64,000 nucleotides of DNA, taken from positions 3,968,001 through 4,032,000 of the forward strand of contig NZ_JAJFZL010000001.1 of NCBI RefSeq assembly GCF_020733635.1, in the 5' to 3' direction. The notes below the pieces were generated by a model. That model was not told the DNA's origin, did not search any database, and worked only from the letters and a program-made list of their open reading frames with translations. Both the position numbers and the translations under genes were made by a program. Shown here piece by piece: positions 55,062-63,826 of the stretch. How positions within the stretch are numbered: position 1 is the stretch's first letter; the number at the start of each line of letters is the position of its first letter. Origin of the DNA: Nocardia spumae (GTDB lineage: Bacteria; Actinomycetota; Actinomycetes; Mycobacteriales; Mycobacteriaceae).

Positions 55062-55686
55062 GGACGGATCCCTCGGAACGGTGGAATGGGCGGTCGCCGG
55101 ACGCGCGCTGCCGGGGCAGCGGGTATCGGGTGATCGCTCCGTGGTGCTGGACGCGGGTGAGGGGTCGGTGCTGTTCGCGGTCCTCGACGGGCTCGGGCAC
55201 GGCGCGGCCGCCGCGGACGCCGCGGATCGGGCCGCCCAGGTGCTGGCGGACAATCGCGCCGAACCTCTCGATGTGCTGATGGTGCTGTGCCACCGAGCGA
55301 TGTCCGATACTCGCGGCGCGGCGGTGTCGCTGGTGTTGTTCGGCGGCGACGATCAGGTGCAGTGGCTCGGTGTCGGCAACGTCGAATCACGGGTCGTCGC
55401 AATCGGTCCCGGAAAGCCCGAGGTGCGCGCCACCGCGTTGCTGACCGGCGGCATCGTCGGCTATCTGCTACCGCCGAATCTGCAGACCCAGACCGTGCCG
55501 ATCCGGCCCGGCGATGTGCTGCTGATGTCCACCGACGGCATCGCCCCCGATTTCGTCGACACCCTCGATCTGGCGCAGCCGACCACCGATATCGCCGACG
55601 ACATTCTGCGTCAGCACGTCAAGGACACCGACGACGCGCTGGTACTGGCCGCCCGCCACCGCGGTCCCTCGGCGGGTGCGTCGTGA
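55054..55686 (+). CDS. rsbX: Feedback phosphatase RsbX
   Basis: 210-aa PP2C/SpoIIE-like phosphatase that resets the stressosome by removing phosphate from RsbS and RsbR. Metal-binding Asp residues lie in LFAVLDGLGHGAAAADAADRA and in VLLMSTDGIAPDF, and in the final DTDDALVLAARH. GTG 55054 overlaps rsbT. The short form without regulatory domains distinguishes it from the RsbU protein that follows. Confidence 0.9.
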   Translation: MREDGSLGTVEWAVAGRALPGQRVSGDRSVVLDAGEGSVLFAVLDGLGHGAAAADAADRAAQVLADNRAEPLDVLMVLCHRAMSDTRGAAVSLVLFGGDDQVQWLGVGNVESRVVAIGPGKPEVRATALLTGGIVGYLLPPNLQTQTVPIRPGDVLLMSTDGIAPDFVDTLDLAQPTTDIADDILRQHVKDTDDALVLAARHRGPSAGAS

Positions 55687-55729
55687 ACCCGGGCCGGCGG
55701 ATGAACGGTTCACAGCGGAGGCCGGTGCG

Positions 55730-58042
55730 ATGAGTGCGGTGCTGGCCGCATTTCGCGAGGCGTACGGCAATGCGCTTCGGCTGCATATGGATTCGCCCAC
55801 CCAGAACACGCTCGCCGAGGGGTATGAACTCGGCCGGCGAGCGCTGGTCGAGGGCGTCAGCATCCTGGATCTGACCGAGCACCACTTCCGCGTGCTCGAC
55901 GAACAGGGCCTCATCGCCCCCTCCGCGCCATCGCTCCCGAAGGCGGAGACGGCCTCGCGCGCGCAAGCGGCTCTGGAGTTCCTGCTGCAGACCCTCGCCG
56001 CGCTCGACGTCGCGACCCGCGGTTTCCTGGACAGCACGCGCAGCTACGAATTGCAGCGCCTGCGCGCCGAGGATCTCGCCGACCGCGACGCTTTCCGTAC
56101 CGCATTGGTGGAATCGCTGCAGGACGGATTCTTCGTCGCGGCTGCCGACGGCACCGTCACCGAGGTCAATTCCGCCTTCGGCGCGCTGACCGGATACGGA
56201 CCCGACACCGCGCCCTACCGGCAGCCGCATCCGTGGTCCGACGATTCCGAGTCCCGGTATCCGGCACTGGGCACCGAGGCGACCCGATTCGTGATGCCGG
56301 CCCGCCACCGCGACGGGCGGCGGGTGTGGCTGGCCGTGAGCACGTCCTCGCTGCGCCTTCCGGAGGACGACGAACGCATCTTCGTGGGCACGGTGCGCGA
56401 TGTGACCGCCGAACACGATGCGCAGGCTCGCGATCAGGCGGTCTCGCGGCTGGCCACGGCGGTCGGTGCCGCCACCACCGTGGCGGAGGTGCTGTCGGTG
56501 GGGCTCGAGGAGCTGCGCCGCGCCATCGGCGCCGAGACCGCCGTGGTGTCGATGTGGCCGAATACCCAGAACGCCCCGGAACTGTACGTCTCGGGTCCGG
56601 TCGCCGACGGCGAAACCGCCTCGGCGGCACCGTCACCGGGAACCGGCGCGGCCGGGGACGGCGCTGCGGCCATCTCACGGACGGTGCTCGACGCCCGGGC
56701 GCGGGCACTGCTGGATCGGACCCGGATGCGGCCGCATCGGGCGATGTTCCCCATCCCGGAGGGCGCGGCGAGCTCCGAGGGCATCGTGGCGCCGCTGGGT
56801 GAATTCGGCGACGCGGCACTGTGGGTGCGATTCGCCGCGCCGCGTGCCATCAGTCCCGGCGACTGGTCGTTGTTCTCCCTGCTGGTCGGTCATCTCAGCC
56901 TGGCCGTGCAGCGGGCCCGCAACTTCGATCAGGCTCGCTCGACGTCGTTGACCCTGCAGCGCGCCATGCTCGGCCCGATCGAACTGCCACCGGGTTTCGC
57001 GGTCCACTACGAACCGGCACTGCCCCCCTTGGAAATCGGCGGCGACTGGTACGACGTGGTGCAGTTGCGCGACGGCACCCTCGGAATCGTGGTCGGCGAC
57101 TGTGTCGGGCGCGGTCTGTCCGCAGCCGTGGTGATGGGCCAATTGCGTACCGCCGCACAGGCTCTCCTGCTGCGCGGCGCCGGGCCTGCCCAGCTCCTCG
57201 CCGAACTCGACACGGTGGCCGCCCGCATCCCCGGCGCCATGTGCACGACCGTATGCGCGGCCATTCTGGATCCGGTTCGCGGACTGGTCCGCTACTCGAG
57301 CGCCGGCCATATGCCGCCGGTGCTGGCCGCGCCCGGACGTACCGGCCGGCTGCTCGAGGGCGGCCGGGCGGTGCCGCTGGCGACCTTCGACACCCCGCAG
57401 CGGCCCGAGGCGACCACCGCGCTGGAACCGGGCTCGACGCTCGTGCTGTTCACCGACGGTCTGGTCGAACAGCGCGGCGTGGACATCGACGTCAGATTCG
57501 AGCAGATCGCCGACGAATTGTCCGGCGCCGCGCCGTATCCGCCGCGCGAGGTCACCGAGGCGGTGCTGAACCGGCTGCGTCCGGAAGCCGGCTACGACGA
57601 CGATATCGCGATGGTGGTGTACCGGCAGCCGCCGCGCCCGCTGCGGCTCGACATCCCCGCCGAGGCGGGCCGGCTGACCGGCGTGCGCCGTGCGCTGGCC
57701 GCGTGGCTGGCGTCCGCCGCCGTCGGACACGACCTGGCCGCCGATCTGGTCTCCGCCGCCAACGAAGCCTGTACCAACAGCATCGAGCACGCCTACCGAA
57801 CCGGCGCCGCGGGCCGGGTGGTGGTGACCGCCCAGTGCGCGCACGGATCGGTGCTCATCGAGGTGATCGATACCGGCACCTGGCGGCCGCTGCCCGAGGA
57901 TCCGGGTTACCGCGGCCGCGGATTGGCGATGATGCGCGCGCTCGCCGACGAGGTGGACATCGATCACACCGACACGGGCACCCGCGTCCGGCTGACCGCC
58001 GCCCTGCCCTCGGTGACGTTCTCCGCGGCCAGTACGGTGTGA
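55730..58042 (+). CDS. RsbU-type phosphatase fused to PAS/GAF and an RsbW-like kinase domain
   Basis: 770-aa multidomain protein. Order: an RsbU N-terminal RsbT-binding bundle (about 1-110, EGYELGRRALVEGVSILDLTEHH), a PAS domain (about 118-225, LQDGFFVAAADGTVTEVNSAF), a GAF domain (about 238-405), a SpoIIE/PP2C phosphatase (about 415-625; GGDWYDVV at about 438, VGDCVGRGLSAAVVM, LFTDGLVEQRG, GYDDDIAMVV), and a C-terminal GHKL anti-sigma-kinase-like domain (about 635-765; SAANEACTNSIEHAY, DTGTWRP, GRGLAMMRAL). It thus combines RsbU and RsbW functions in one chain. ATG 55730 has GGAGG 8 nt upstream; an earlier in-frame start at 55676 overlaps rsbX. No RsbV or sigma-factor gene is in the window. 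Confidence 0.9.
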   Translation: MSAVLAAFREAYGNALRLHMDSPTQNTLAEGYELGRRALVEGVSILDLTEHHFRVLDEQGLIAPSAPSLPKAETASRAQAALEFLLQTLAALDVATRGFLDSTRSYELQRLRAEDLADRDAFRTALVESLQDGFFVAAADGTVTEVNSAFGALTGYGPDTAPYRQPHPWSDDSESRYPALGTEATRFVMPARHRDGRRVWLAVSTSSLRLPEDDERIFVGTVRDVTAEHDAQARDQAVSRLATAVGAATTVAEVLSVGLEELRRAIGAETAVVSMWPNTQNAPELYVSGPVADGETASAAPSPGTGAAGDGAAAISRTVLDARARALLDRTRMRPHRAMFPIPEGAASSEGIVAPLGEFGDAALWVRFAAPRAISPGDWSLFSLLVGHLSLAVQRARNFDQARSTSLTLQRAMLGPIELPPGFAVHYEPALPPLEIGGDWYDVVQLRDGTLGIVVGDCVGRGLSAAVVMGQLRTAAQALLLRGAGPAQLLAELDTVAARIPGAMCTTVCAAILDPVRGLVRYSSAGHMPPVLAAPGRTGRLLEGGRAVPLATFDTPQRPEATTALEPGSTLVLFTDGLVEQRGVDIDVRFEQIADELSGAAPYPPREVTEAVLNRLRPEAGYDDDIAMVVYRQPPRPLRLDIPAEAGRLTGVRRALAAWLASAAVGHDLAADLVSAANEACTNSIEHAYRTGAAGRVVVTAQCAHGSVLIEVIDTGTWRPLPEDPGYRGRGLAMMRALADEVDIDHTDTGTRVRLTAALPSVTFSAASTV

Positions 58043-58143
58043 GCCCGGCGCCACCGGGTCGCGCGGGGCGCCGAATGTGACGGTTTGCTTACCGGGGCGG
58101 TTCGAGCCTGCCGCCACGCCGGCTCTGCGTCGACAATCACACC

Positions 58144-59202
58144 ATGCGGATTCTGCTGACAGGTGCGGCCGGGTTCATCGGATCTCGAATCCGGCAGGCG
58201 CTCGCCGAGGCCGGACACGAACTGGTGGCGATCGACGTGATGCTCGGCGCCGCTCACGGTCGCGATGCCCGGCCTCCCGACGGGGTGCGATGCGCCGACG
58301 TGCGCGATCCGGACGCGCTCGACACCGCGTTGCGCGGAGTCGATGTCGTCTGCCACCAGGCCGCCGTGGTCGGGGCCGGGGTGACCGTGCAGGACGCGCC
58401 CGCCTACGCCAGCCACAACGACCTGGGCACCGCGGTCCTGCTCGCCGCGATGGATCGTGCCCGATGCCGCCGGCTGGTACTGGCGTCATCGATGGTGGTG
58501 TACGGCGAAGGAGGTTATCGGACAGCGGATTCCATCGCGATGACACCGCGCCCACGCCGCCGCGTGGACCTCGAACACGGGGTGTTCGACCATCTCGATC
58601 CCGACACCGGTGCGCCGTTGCTGTGGTCGCCGGTGACCGAGGACGCCGCCCTGTGCCCGCGCAGCCTCTACGCCGCGAGCAAGCTGGCCCAGGAGAACTA
58701 CGCCGCCGCCTGGGCCGCCGCCACCGGATCGTCGGTCACGGCACTGCGCTACCACAACGTCTACGGCCCCGATATGCCAAGGGACACACCGTATTCCGGC
58801 GTCGCCGCCATCTTCCGCTCGGCACTCGAGGCGGGGTGCGCGCCGCGCGTGTTCGAAGACGGCGCCCAGATGCGCGATTTCGTCCACGTCGCCGATGTCG
58901 CCGCGGCCAACGTCCTGGCGGTCGAACGACCACTCGACGGATTCACGGCACTGAACATCGCCTCCGGGCACCCGATCGATATCGCTACCGTGGCAGGGGT
59001 ACTCGCCCGTGCGCATCGAGGCCCCGAACCGGTGGTGACCGGCGAATTCCGCCCGGGCGACGTCCGCCACATCGTCGCCAGCCCGGCTCGCGCGCGCGAA
59101 CTGCTCGGATTCAGCGCCGCCGTCGATCCCGCGCGCGGACTCACCGAATTCGCCGGCGCGCCGCTACGCGTGGCCGCCGGAACCGAACCCCCGCGATGGT
59201 GA
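58144..59202 (+). CDS. NAD-dependent epimerase/dehydratase (extended SDR)
   Basis: 352-aa extended short-chain dehydrogenase. TGAAGFIGSRI is the NAD-binding GxxGxxG motif, ASSMVVYGEGG supplies the catalytic Ser, and SLYAASKLAQE the Tyr-x-x-x-Lys pair; DFVHVADVAAANVLA is the usual downstream motif of nucleotide-sugar epimerases. ATG 58144 has a GACAAT box 6 nt upstream. The region at 58560-58640 (HLDPDTGAPLLWSPVTEDA) is an insertion also seen in related actinobacterial proteins. It is convergent with the histidine-kinase gene and near glycosyltransferases, so a sugar-nucleotide substrate is likely but unproven. Confidence 0.9.
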   Translation: MRILLTGAAGFIGSRIRQALAEAGHELVAIDVMLGAAHGRDARPPDGVRCADVRDPDALDTALRGVDVVCHQAAVVGAGVTVQDAPAYASHNDLGTAVLLAAMDRARCRRLVLASSMVVYGEGGYRTADSIAMTPRPRRRVDLEHGVFDHLDPDTGAPLLWSPVTEDAALCPRSLYAASKLAQENYAAAWAAATGSSVTALRYHNVYGPDMPRDTPYSGVAAIFRSALEAGCAPRVFEDGAQMRDFVHVADVAAANVLAVERPLDGFTALNIASGHPIDIATVAGVLARAHRGPEPVVTGEFRPGDVRHIVASPARARELLGFSAAVDPARGLTEFAGAPLRVAAGTEPPRW

Positions 59203-59215
59203 CCGCCGCCGGTGT

Positions 59216-60277
59216 TCAGACCGCCGTCTCCGAGTCGACGCGCGCCGGGTGCCCCGCCGCCGAATCGGTCAGCAGTGGAAGACGAATCTCGAAGCGGCAG
59301 CCTCGTTCTCGATTCCGCGCCGAGATCTCGCCGTGGTGCACCGACAGTAGCCCGGCGGCGATCGCCAGCCCCATACCGCCACCTCCCCCGTCGGCGGCCG
59401 GGGAGCGCGCGGTGGTGCCGCGATAACCGGCCTCGAAGATGCGGGGCAGATCCGACTCGGCGATACCGGGACCGGTGTCGTCGATCCGGGCCCAGGCTCG
59501 GCCGTGCTCACTCCCGGCGGCGATCTCGATCTCGCCGCCCGGTGGCGTGTGCGTGATCGCGTTCGCGAGCAGATTGGTCAGCACCCTGGTCAGCGCCTGA
59601 TCGCTGCCCGCCACCATGATCGCCGAATCCGGCTGCCGGGCCCGCACATTCAGCCCGGCCCGGGCAGCGGCCGGGCGGCTCGCGGCCAGGACATCGTCGA
59701 TCAGCTCACGCAGATCCAGGGGCTCGAGGCGCAACCGGAGGGCGCCCGCGTTGATCTTCGACATCTCGAACAGGTCGTCCACCATGCCCGACAGCCGGGT
59801 GGTCTCCCGGACGATCTGCGTCCCGTAGCGCCGCACGTCACCTGCCCCGGCGACCACGCCGTCGGCCAATGCCTCGCCCATCGCGCGGATCCCCGCCAGT
59901 GGGGTACGCAGATCGTGGCTGACCCAGGCGACGAGCTCGCGGCGCGAGGCCTCGGCCGCTCGCTCCTGATCCAGCATCTGCTTCTCCCACACCAGCGCTC
60001 GCGCCTGCACCCGGCCGAGTACGACCGCGGCCGGGACCGTGACGGCGGTGACGACGGCGAGCACCACCGCCATCCTGGCCAGCGCATCCGAGAACATCAG
60101 GCCGCTGACCGCGACGAAACCACACAGTGTCGCCACGGTCGGTATCAACACCAGGATGACCATCGACAGCCCCAGGGAGCGATTGCGGAACAGTCGCAGC
60201 CCGACCGCTCCGATCGCCACCACCGGCACGCAACCGGCGAGGGCCCATCCGATCAATCCCGCGACGTCATTCGGCAC
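59216..60277 (-). CDS. Membrane sensor histidine kinase
   Basis: 353-aa kinase with N-terminal membrane helices ([40 protein letters not shown] and one more) and no large periplasmic sensor domain. The HisKA domain has the H-box [19 protein letters not shown], followed by N box [19 protein letters not shown]1 IDDTGPGI and G2 [16 protein letters not shown] 60277 has GGGAGG 5 nt upstream and lies inside the end of the response-regulator gene (11-bp overlap), so the pair is translationally coupled. Signal unknown; the sensing part must be the membrane segment itself. Confidence 0.92.
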   Translation of the reverse strand: MPNDVAGLIGWALAGCVPVVAIGAVGLRLFRNRSLGLSMVILVLIPTVATLCGFVAVSGLMFSDALARMAVVLAVVTAVTVPAAVVLGRVQARALVWEKQMLDQERAAEASRRELVAWVSHDLRTPLAGIRAMGEALADGVVAGAGDVRRYGTQIVRETTRLSGMVDDLFEMSKINAGALRLRLEPLDLRELIDDVLAASRPAAARAGLNVRARQPDSAIMVAGSDQALTRVLTNLLANAITHTPPGGEIEIAAGSEHGRAWARIDDTGPGIAESDLPRIFEAGYRGTTARSPAADGGGGGMGLAIAAGLLSVHHGEISARNRERGCRFEIRLPLLTDSAAGHPARVDSETAV

Positions 60278-60965
60278 GATCGCCTCCCGTTCCGGTCCCC
60301 CAGGCATATCCGCGGCCCCACACCGTCTCGATGCGGTGCGCGGCGCCGAGTTTGGCGCGTAGCCGTTTGACATGGACCGTGACCGTCGACTGATCGCCGA
60401 AACTCCAGCCCCACACTCGCTCGAGCAGTTCCGCCCGGCTGAACACCCGCTGCTGATGAGCCAGCAGGAAGGCCAGCAGATCGAATTCCCGGGCGGTCAG
60501 CGCCACCGGGCGCCCGGCGACCTCGACCGTCGCCGCCGCGGGACGCAGCCGGATCTCACCACTGCTCAGTACCCCGGGCGCCGGTGCCGGACCGTGCGTG
60601 CGACGCAGCACCGAAGCGACTCGCAGCGCCAGTTCCCGGGGACTGAAGGGTTTGGTCAGATAGTCGTCCGCACCGGCGGTCAAGCCGACCACTCGATCCT
60701 CTTCCTCACCCAGCGCGGTGAGCATGATGATCGGCATCTCGCACCGATCCCCCTCGCGCACCGCCCGGCACAGTTCGATGCCGTCGGGCGCCGGCATCAT
60801 CACGTCCAGGATCGCGAGATCGATCGCACCGCCGGTGAGCTCGCGGGCGGCGTGTTCACCGTCGGCGACCTCGGTGACCTGCAATCCGTCCCGTTCGAGG
60901 TAGCGACGCACCACATCGCGCACCACCGGGTCGTCGTCGGCGATCAGAATCCGCATATCGGTCAC
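60267..60965 (-). CDS. OmpR-family response regulator
   Basis: 232-aa regulator. Receiver domain [20 protein letters not shown] with phospho-Asp in [13 protein letters not shown] and Lys in [12 protein letters not shown]-terminal winged helix [34 protein letters not shown] through [10 protein letters not shown]. The GTG at 60965 overlaps the stop of the upstream membrane-protein gene (GTGA); ATG 60956 is the alternative start. It forms a two-component pair with the kinase downstream, and the overlap implies co-expression with the membrane protein. Confidence 0.93.
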   Translation of the reverse strand: MTDMRILIADDDPVVRDVVRRYLERDGLQVTEVADGEHAARELTGGAIDLAILDVMMPAPDGIELCRAVREGDRCEMPIIMLTALGEEEDRVVGLTAGADDYLTKPFSPRELALRVASVLRRTHGPAPAPGVLSSGEIRLRPAAATVEVAGRPVALTAREFDLLAFLLAHQQRVFSRAELLERVWGWSFGDQSTVTVHVKRLRAKLGAAHRIETVWGRGYAWGTGTGGDRAE

Positions 60966-62368
60966 CAATTCGTGAGGACGAGGTGGGCGAGAACCAGTGT
61001 GCCGACCGCTTGCACGGCCAGCCACACGCGCGTGGTCCGGGCCGGCAGCAGCGCGGTGCCCGCCAGTACCCAGACGTCGAACGGCAGCCAGATCCGCTCG
61101 GTCTCGGCCTTGCTGAGGCCGCTGGCATCGGCGAGAAGCAGCGCCGCCAGACCGGCCGCGGCCAGCAGCGCCGCCGGATCGACGCGGTTGCGCCAACGCG
61201 CCAGCGCACGTCCGGGGCCCGCCCGCAGCTCACCCGGACCGGGCAGGCCGACACCGGCCGGCAACCGGTGCAGAGCCGCGGCGGCCGCCAACCCGACCGC
61301 GCACACGGTCGCCGCCAGATTCGCCCAGATCCAGTACGACACCGGCCGCGTGGTCGCGATGCCCTGGTAGTAGCGCCGCACCACGAGGTGATAGCCCTCC
61401 AGCCACCAGAATCCGGACAGCGTGAACGCCGCCACCACCGCCAGCGCGCCCAGCAACGCCGGCCACACCGCCCGCACCCCACGCACCGCGATCACGGCGG
61501 CAGCCGGGACCACCATCAGCACCAGCCCGTAATTGAGATAGATGCCGAATCCGAACAACACCCCGGCCACGCCGACCAGCACGGGACGGCGCCGCACGGA
61601 ACTCAGTCCGGCCGCCAGCGCCGCGACGGCCCACGCCGTCACGCCCGCGAAGAACGCGTCGGCCGAGACCGCCAGCCAGATCGCCGCGGGCGCGAGCGCG
61701 AGATACGGTGCGGCCGCACGCGCCCGATGCTCGGCGCCCAGCGCCCGCAGCGCCACCAGGACGGCCACCGACGCGCTGCATCCGACCAGGGTGCACACCG
61801 TGGAAGCCCATACGCCACCGCCCAATCCGAGACGATCCAGCCACACGAAAACCAGCAACGCACCCGGAGGATGACCGGAGACGTGAGTCGTCCAGGAGTC
61901 GGGCTGATAATCCAGGATCCGGCCCGCGAACCCGTGCAGCATCGCCGGGATATCGGTGACACCGCCGACCTCGTGCAGATATTCGTGGCCAGTGGTCAGT
62001 CGGCCCGCGAAGCCGCGCTGCCAGCCGTCGACCATGGCGAGTGCGAAGGCCCACGCCAGCGCCGTGATCCAGGTGACGAGCAACAGGCGACGCCAGCCGA
62101 CCGACGCGGCGACGGTGGGTCCCCGGACGACGACACCGACGGCGACCAGCACGGCCGGTCCGGTCCCCCAGCCGATATGCGGCAACCAGGAGCCGAAGAT
62201 CGGCGCCGACGCGGCGTACAACGAATCGCGATAGTGCGCGGTGCCGACCCACGGGACGACGAAGGCGGCGGCGACCAGTATCGCGGCGCCCACCGCGCAC
62301 GTGATGTCGGCGCGGATGCCGGAGACGGGCCGCGCGCGCGATTCGGTGGTGCTGCGGGTATCGCTCAC
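60962..62368 (-). CDS. Polytopic GT-C-like membrane protein
   Basis: 468-aa protein with about 11-12 hydrophobic helices. A loop after the first helices contains HYRDSLYAASAPIFGSW, and a later loop has DSWTTHVSGHPPGALLVFVWLDRL; the HPPG motif and overall layout resemble polyprenyl-phosphate-dependent mannosyl/arabinosyl transferases, but I cannot place it in a specific family. GTG 62368 has a TACGGT box 6 nt upstream. It is divergent from the GT2 gene and its end overlaps the response-regulator gene, suggesting control of envelope sugar metabolism by the two-component system. Confidence 0.75.
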   Translation of the reverse strand: MSDTRSTTESRARPVSGIRADITCAVGAAILVAAAFVVPWVGTAHYRDSLYAASAPIFGSWLPHIGWGTGPAVLVAVGVVVRGPTVAASVGWRRLLLVTWITALAWAFALAMVDGWQRGFAGRLTTGHEYLHEVGGVTDIPAMLHGFAGRILDYQPDSWTTHVSGHPPGALLVFVWLDRLGLGGGVWASTVCTLVGCSASVAVLVALRALGAEHRARAAAPYLALAPAAIWLAVSADAFFAGVTAWAVAALAAGLSSVRRRPVLVGVAGVLFGFGIYLNYGLVLMVVPAAAVIAVRGVRAVWPALLGALAVVAAFTLSGFWWLEGYHLVVRRYYQGIATTRPVSYWIWANLAATVCAVGLAAAAALHRLPAGVGLPGPGELRAGPGRALARWRNRVDPAALLAAAGLAALLLADASGLSKAETERIWLPFDVWVLAGTALLPARTTRVWLAVQAVGTLVLAHLVLTNW

Positions 62369-62374
62369 CGGTTC

Positions 62375-62380
62375 ACCGTA
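62375..62380 (-). promoter_or_regulatory. -10 element of leaderless GT-C-like gene
   Basis: TACGGT on the minus strand, 6 nt before GTG 62368; the divergent GT2 gene has the same hexamer. Confidence 0.5.
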
Positions 62381-62470
62381 GGCCCCGCCGGCCGCTGCTC
62401 CATGCTTCCGAGACCGTGCCGTCACAGTTTCGTCACCGTTGCGACCAGCTAATTTCCGACCGAGCGGGCA

Positions 62471-62476
62471 TACGGT
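62471..62476 (+). promoter_or_regulatory. -10 element of leaderless GT2 gene
   Basis: TACGGT, 7 nt before GTG 62484. Confidence 0.55.
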
Positions 62477-62483
62477 CGAACCT

Positions 62484-63146
62484 GTGAACCCAGTCGAGAC
62501 CTCGCCCCCGCTGACGGTGGTCATCCCGTGCCGCAACGAAGCGGGCGCCCTGCCCGGTGTGTTGTCGGCGGTGCCCGCCGAATACCGGGTCATCGTGGTG
62601 GACAACGGATCCACCGACGCCACCGCGCAGGTGGCTCGTGCCGCCGGGGCCACGGTCGTCACCGAACCCACCCCTGGATACGGGGCCGCCGTGCAGGCCG
62701 GGATCGCCGCCACCTCCACCGAACTGGTGGCGGTGCTCGACGGCGACGGCTCGATGGCCCCCGATGAACTCCCGCTGCTGGTCTCCGAACTCACCCCCGG
62801 GATCGCGATGGTCGCCGGTCGGCGGCGACCGGTGCCGGGCGCCTGGCCCTGGCATGCCCGGCTCGGAAACTGGTTGCTCGCTGGCTGGCTCCGGCACAGG
62901 TATCACCTGCCGGTGCACGATCTGGCGGCCATGCGGGTGATCCGCCGCGCCGAACTGCTCGCACTGGGACCGCTGCATCCCCGCTCGGGTTATCCGCTCG
63001 CGTTGCTGGCGGGGGCGGCGCGAGCCGACTGGCGGGTCGTCGAACGCGACGTCACCTACCGGCCGAGAACCCATGGGGTGTCCAAGGTGTCCGGTTCGGT
63101 AGTCGGCACGATCCGTGCCGCCCGCGACTTCTGGAGTGTGCGATGA
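62484..63146 (+). CDS. Family 2 glycosyltransferase
   Basis: 220-aa GT-A fold transferase of the polyprenol-phosphate sugar synthase type. LTVVIPCRNEAGALPGVL and VIVVDNGSTDATAQVA form the nucleotide-binding core, AVLDGDGSMAPDELPLL holds the DxD-like metal motif, and RPRTHGVSKVSGSV ends the catalytic domain. No membrane helix, so it is a cytosolic enzyme, perhaps supplying a lipid-linked sugar to the divergent GT-C-like protein. The stop overlaps the DUF2064 gene by 4 bp. Confidence 0.92.
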   Translation: MNPVETSPPLTVVIPCRNEAGALPGVLSAVPAEYRVIVVDNGSTDATAQVARAAGATVVTEPTPGYGAAVQAGIAATSTELVAVLDGDGSMAPDELPLLVSELTPGIAMVAGRRRPVPGAWPWHARLGNWLLAGWLRHRYHLPVHDLAAMRVIRRAELLALGPLHPRSGYPLALLAGAARADWRVVERDVTYRPRTHGVSKVSGSVVGTIRAARDFWSVR

Positions 63147-63826
63147 CAACACTGCCGTTCACGCTGCTCGTCGTGGCGAAGGCTCCGGTGGCCGGATTCG
63201 CCAAAACGCGGCTGACACCACCCCTGTCACCGGGTGAGGCCGCCGACCTGGCCGCCGCCTCACTGCTGGACACCCTGGCCGCGGTACGGGCCAGCAGCGC
63301 CGCGCGAGCGGTGGTGGCCTGGACCGGTGAGCTGGATCGCGCGCAGCGCCGGCGCGAGATCGACGCGGCGTTGCGGGATTTCGATATCGTCGCTCAGCGC
63401 GGGGCCGATTTCGGGATTCGGCTGGCCAACGCGCACGCCGATGCCGCCCGCGCCGGATTTCCGGTTCTGCAGATCGGGATGGACACCCCGCAGGCCGACT
63501 CGGTCCTGCTGACCGAATGCGGGAAAAGGCTGCTGTCGGAAGGCGATTCGGTTCTCGGACCGGCCGCCGACGGTGGCTGGTGGGCGCTCGGCCTGTCGGA
63601 TCCGCGCCATGCCAGAGTGCTCGCGGAGGTGCCGATGTCCACCGATCGGACCGGGCAGATGACTCGAGAGGCGCTGTCGCGTATCGGATGTCACATCGCA
63701 CTGCTTCCCGAGCTCGACGATGTCGACCGCTACGACGACATCGCCGGGGTCGCGGCCGGCTGCCAGGGATTGTTCGCCACCGCCGCGGCGCGGCTCATCT
63801 CGGCTGCCGCCGGCCACCACCGATGA
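63143..63826 (+). CDS. DUF2064 / TIGR04282-family nucleotidyltransferase-fold protein
   Basis: 227-aa protein with a nucleotide-diphospho-sugar transferase fold. FTLLVVAKAPVAGFAKTRLTPPLSPGEAADLAAA is the family opening, IGMDTPQADSVLLTE and LGPAADGGWWALGLSD are its other conserved motifs. Such proteins are commonly found beside GT2 glycosyltransferases, as here (4-bp overlaps at both ends). The TIGR04282 name mentions arsenosugar biosynthesis, which fits only some members; no arsenosugar genes are next to it. Confidence 0.9.
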   Translation: MTTLPFTLLVVAKAPVAGFAKTRLTPPLSPGEAADLAAASLLDTLAAVRASSAARAVVAWTGELDRAQRRREIDAALRDFDIVAQRGADFGIRLANAHADAARAGFPVLQIGMDTPQADSVLLTECGKRLLSEGDSVLGPAADGGWWALGLSDPRHARVLAEVPMSTDRTGQMTREALSRIGCHIALLPELDDVDRYDDIAGVAAGCQGLFATAAARLISAAAGHHR

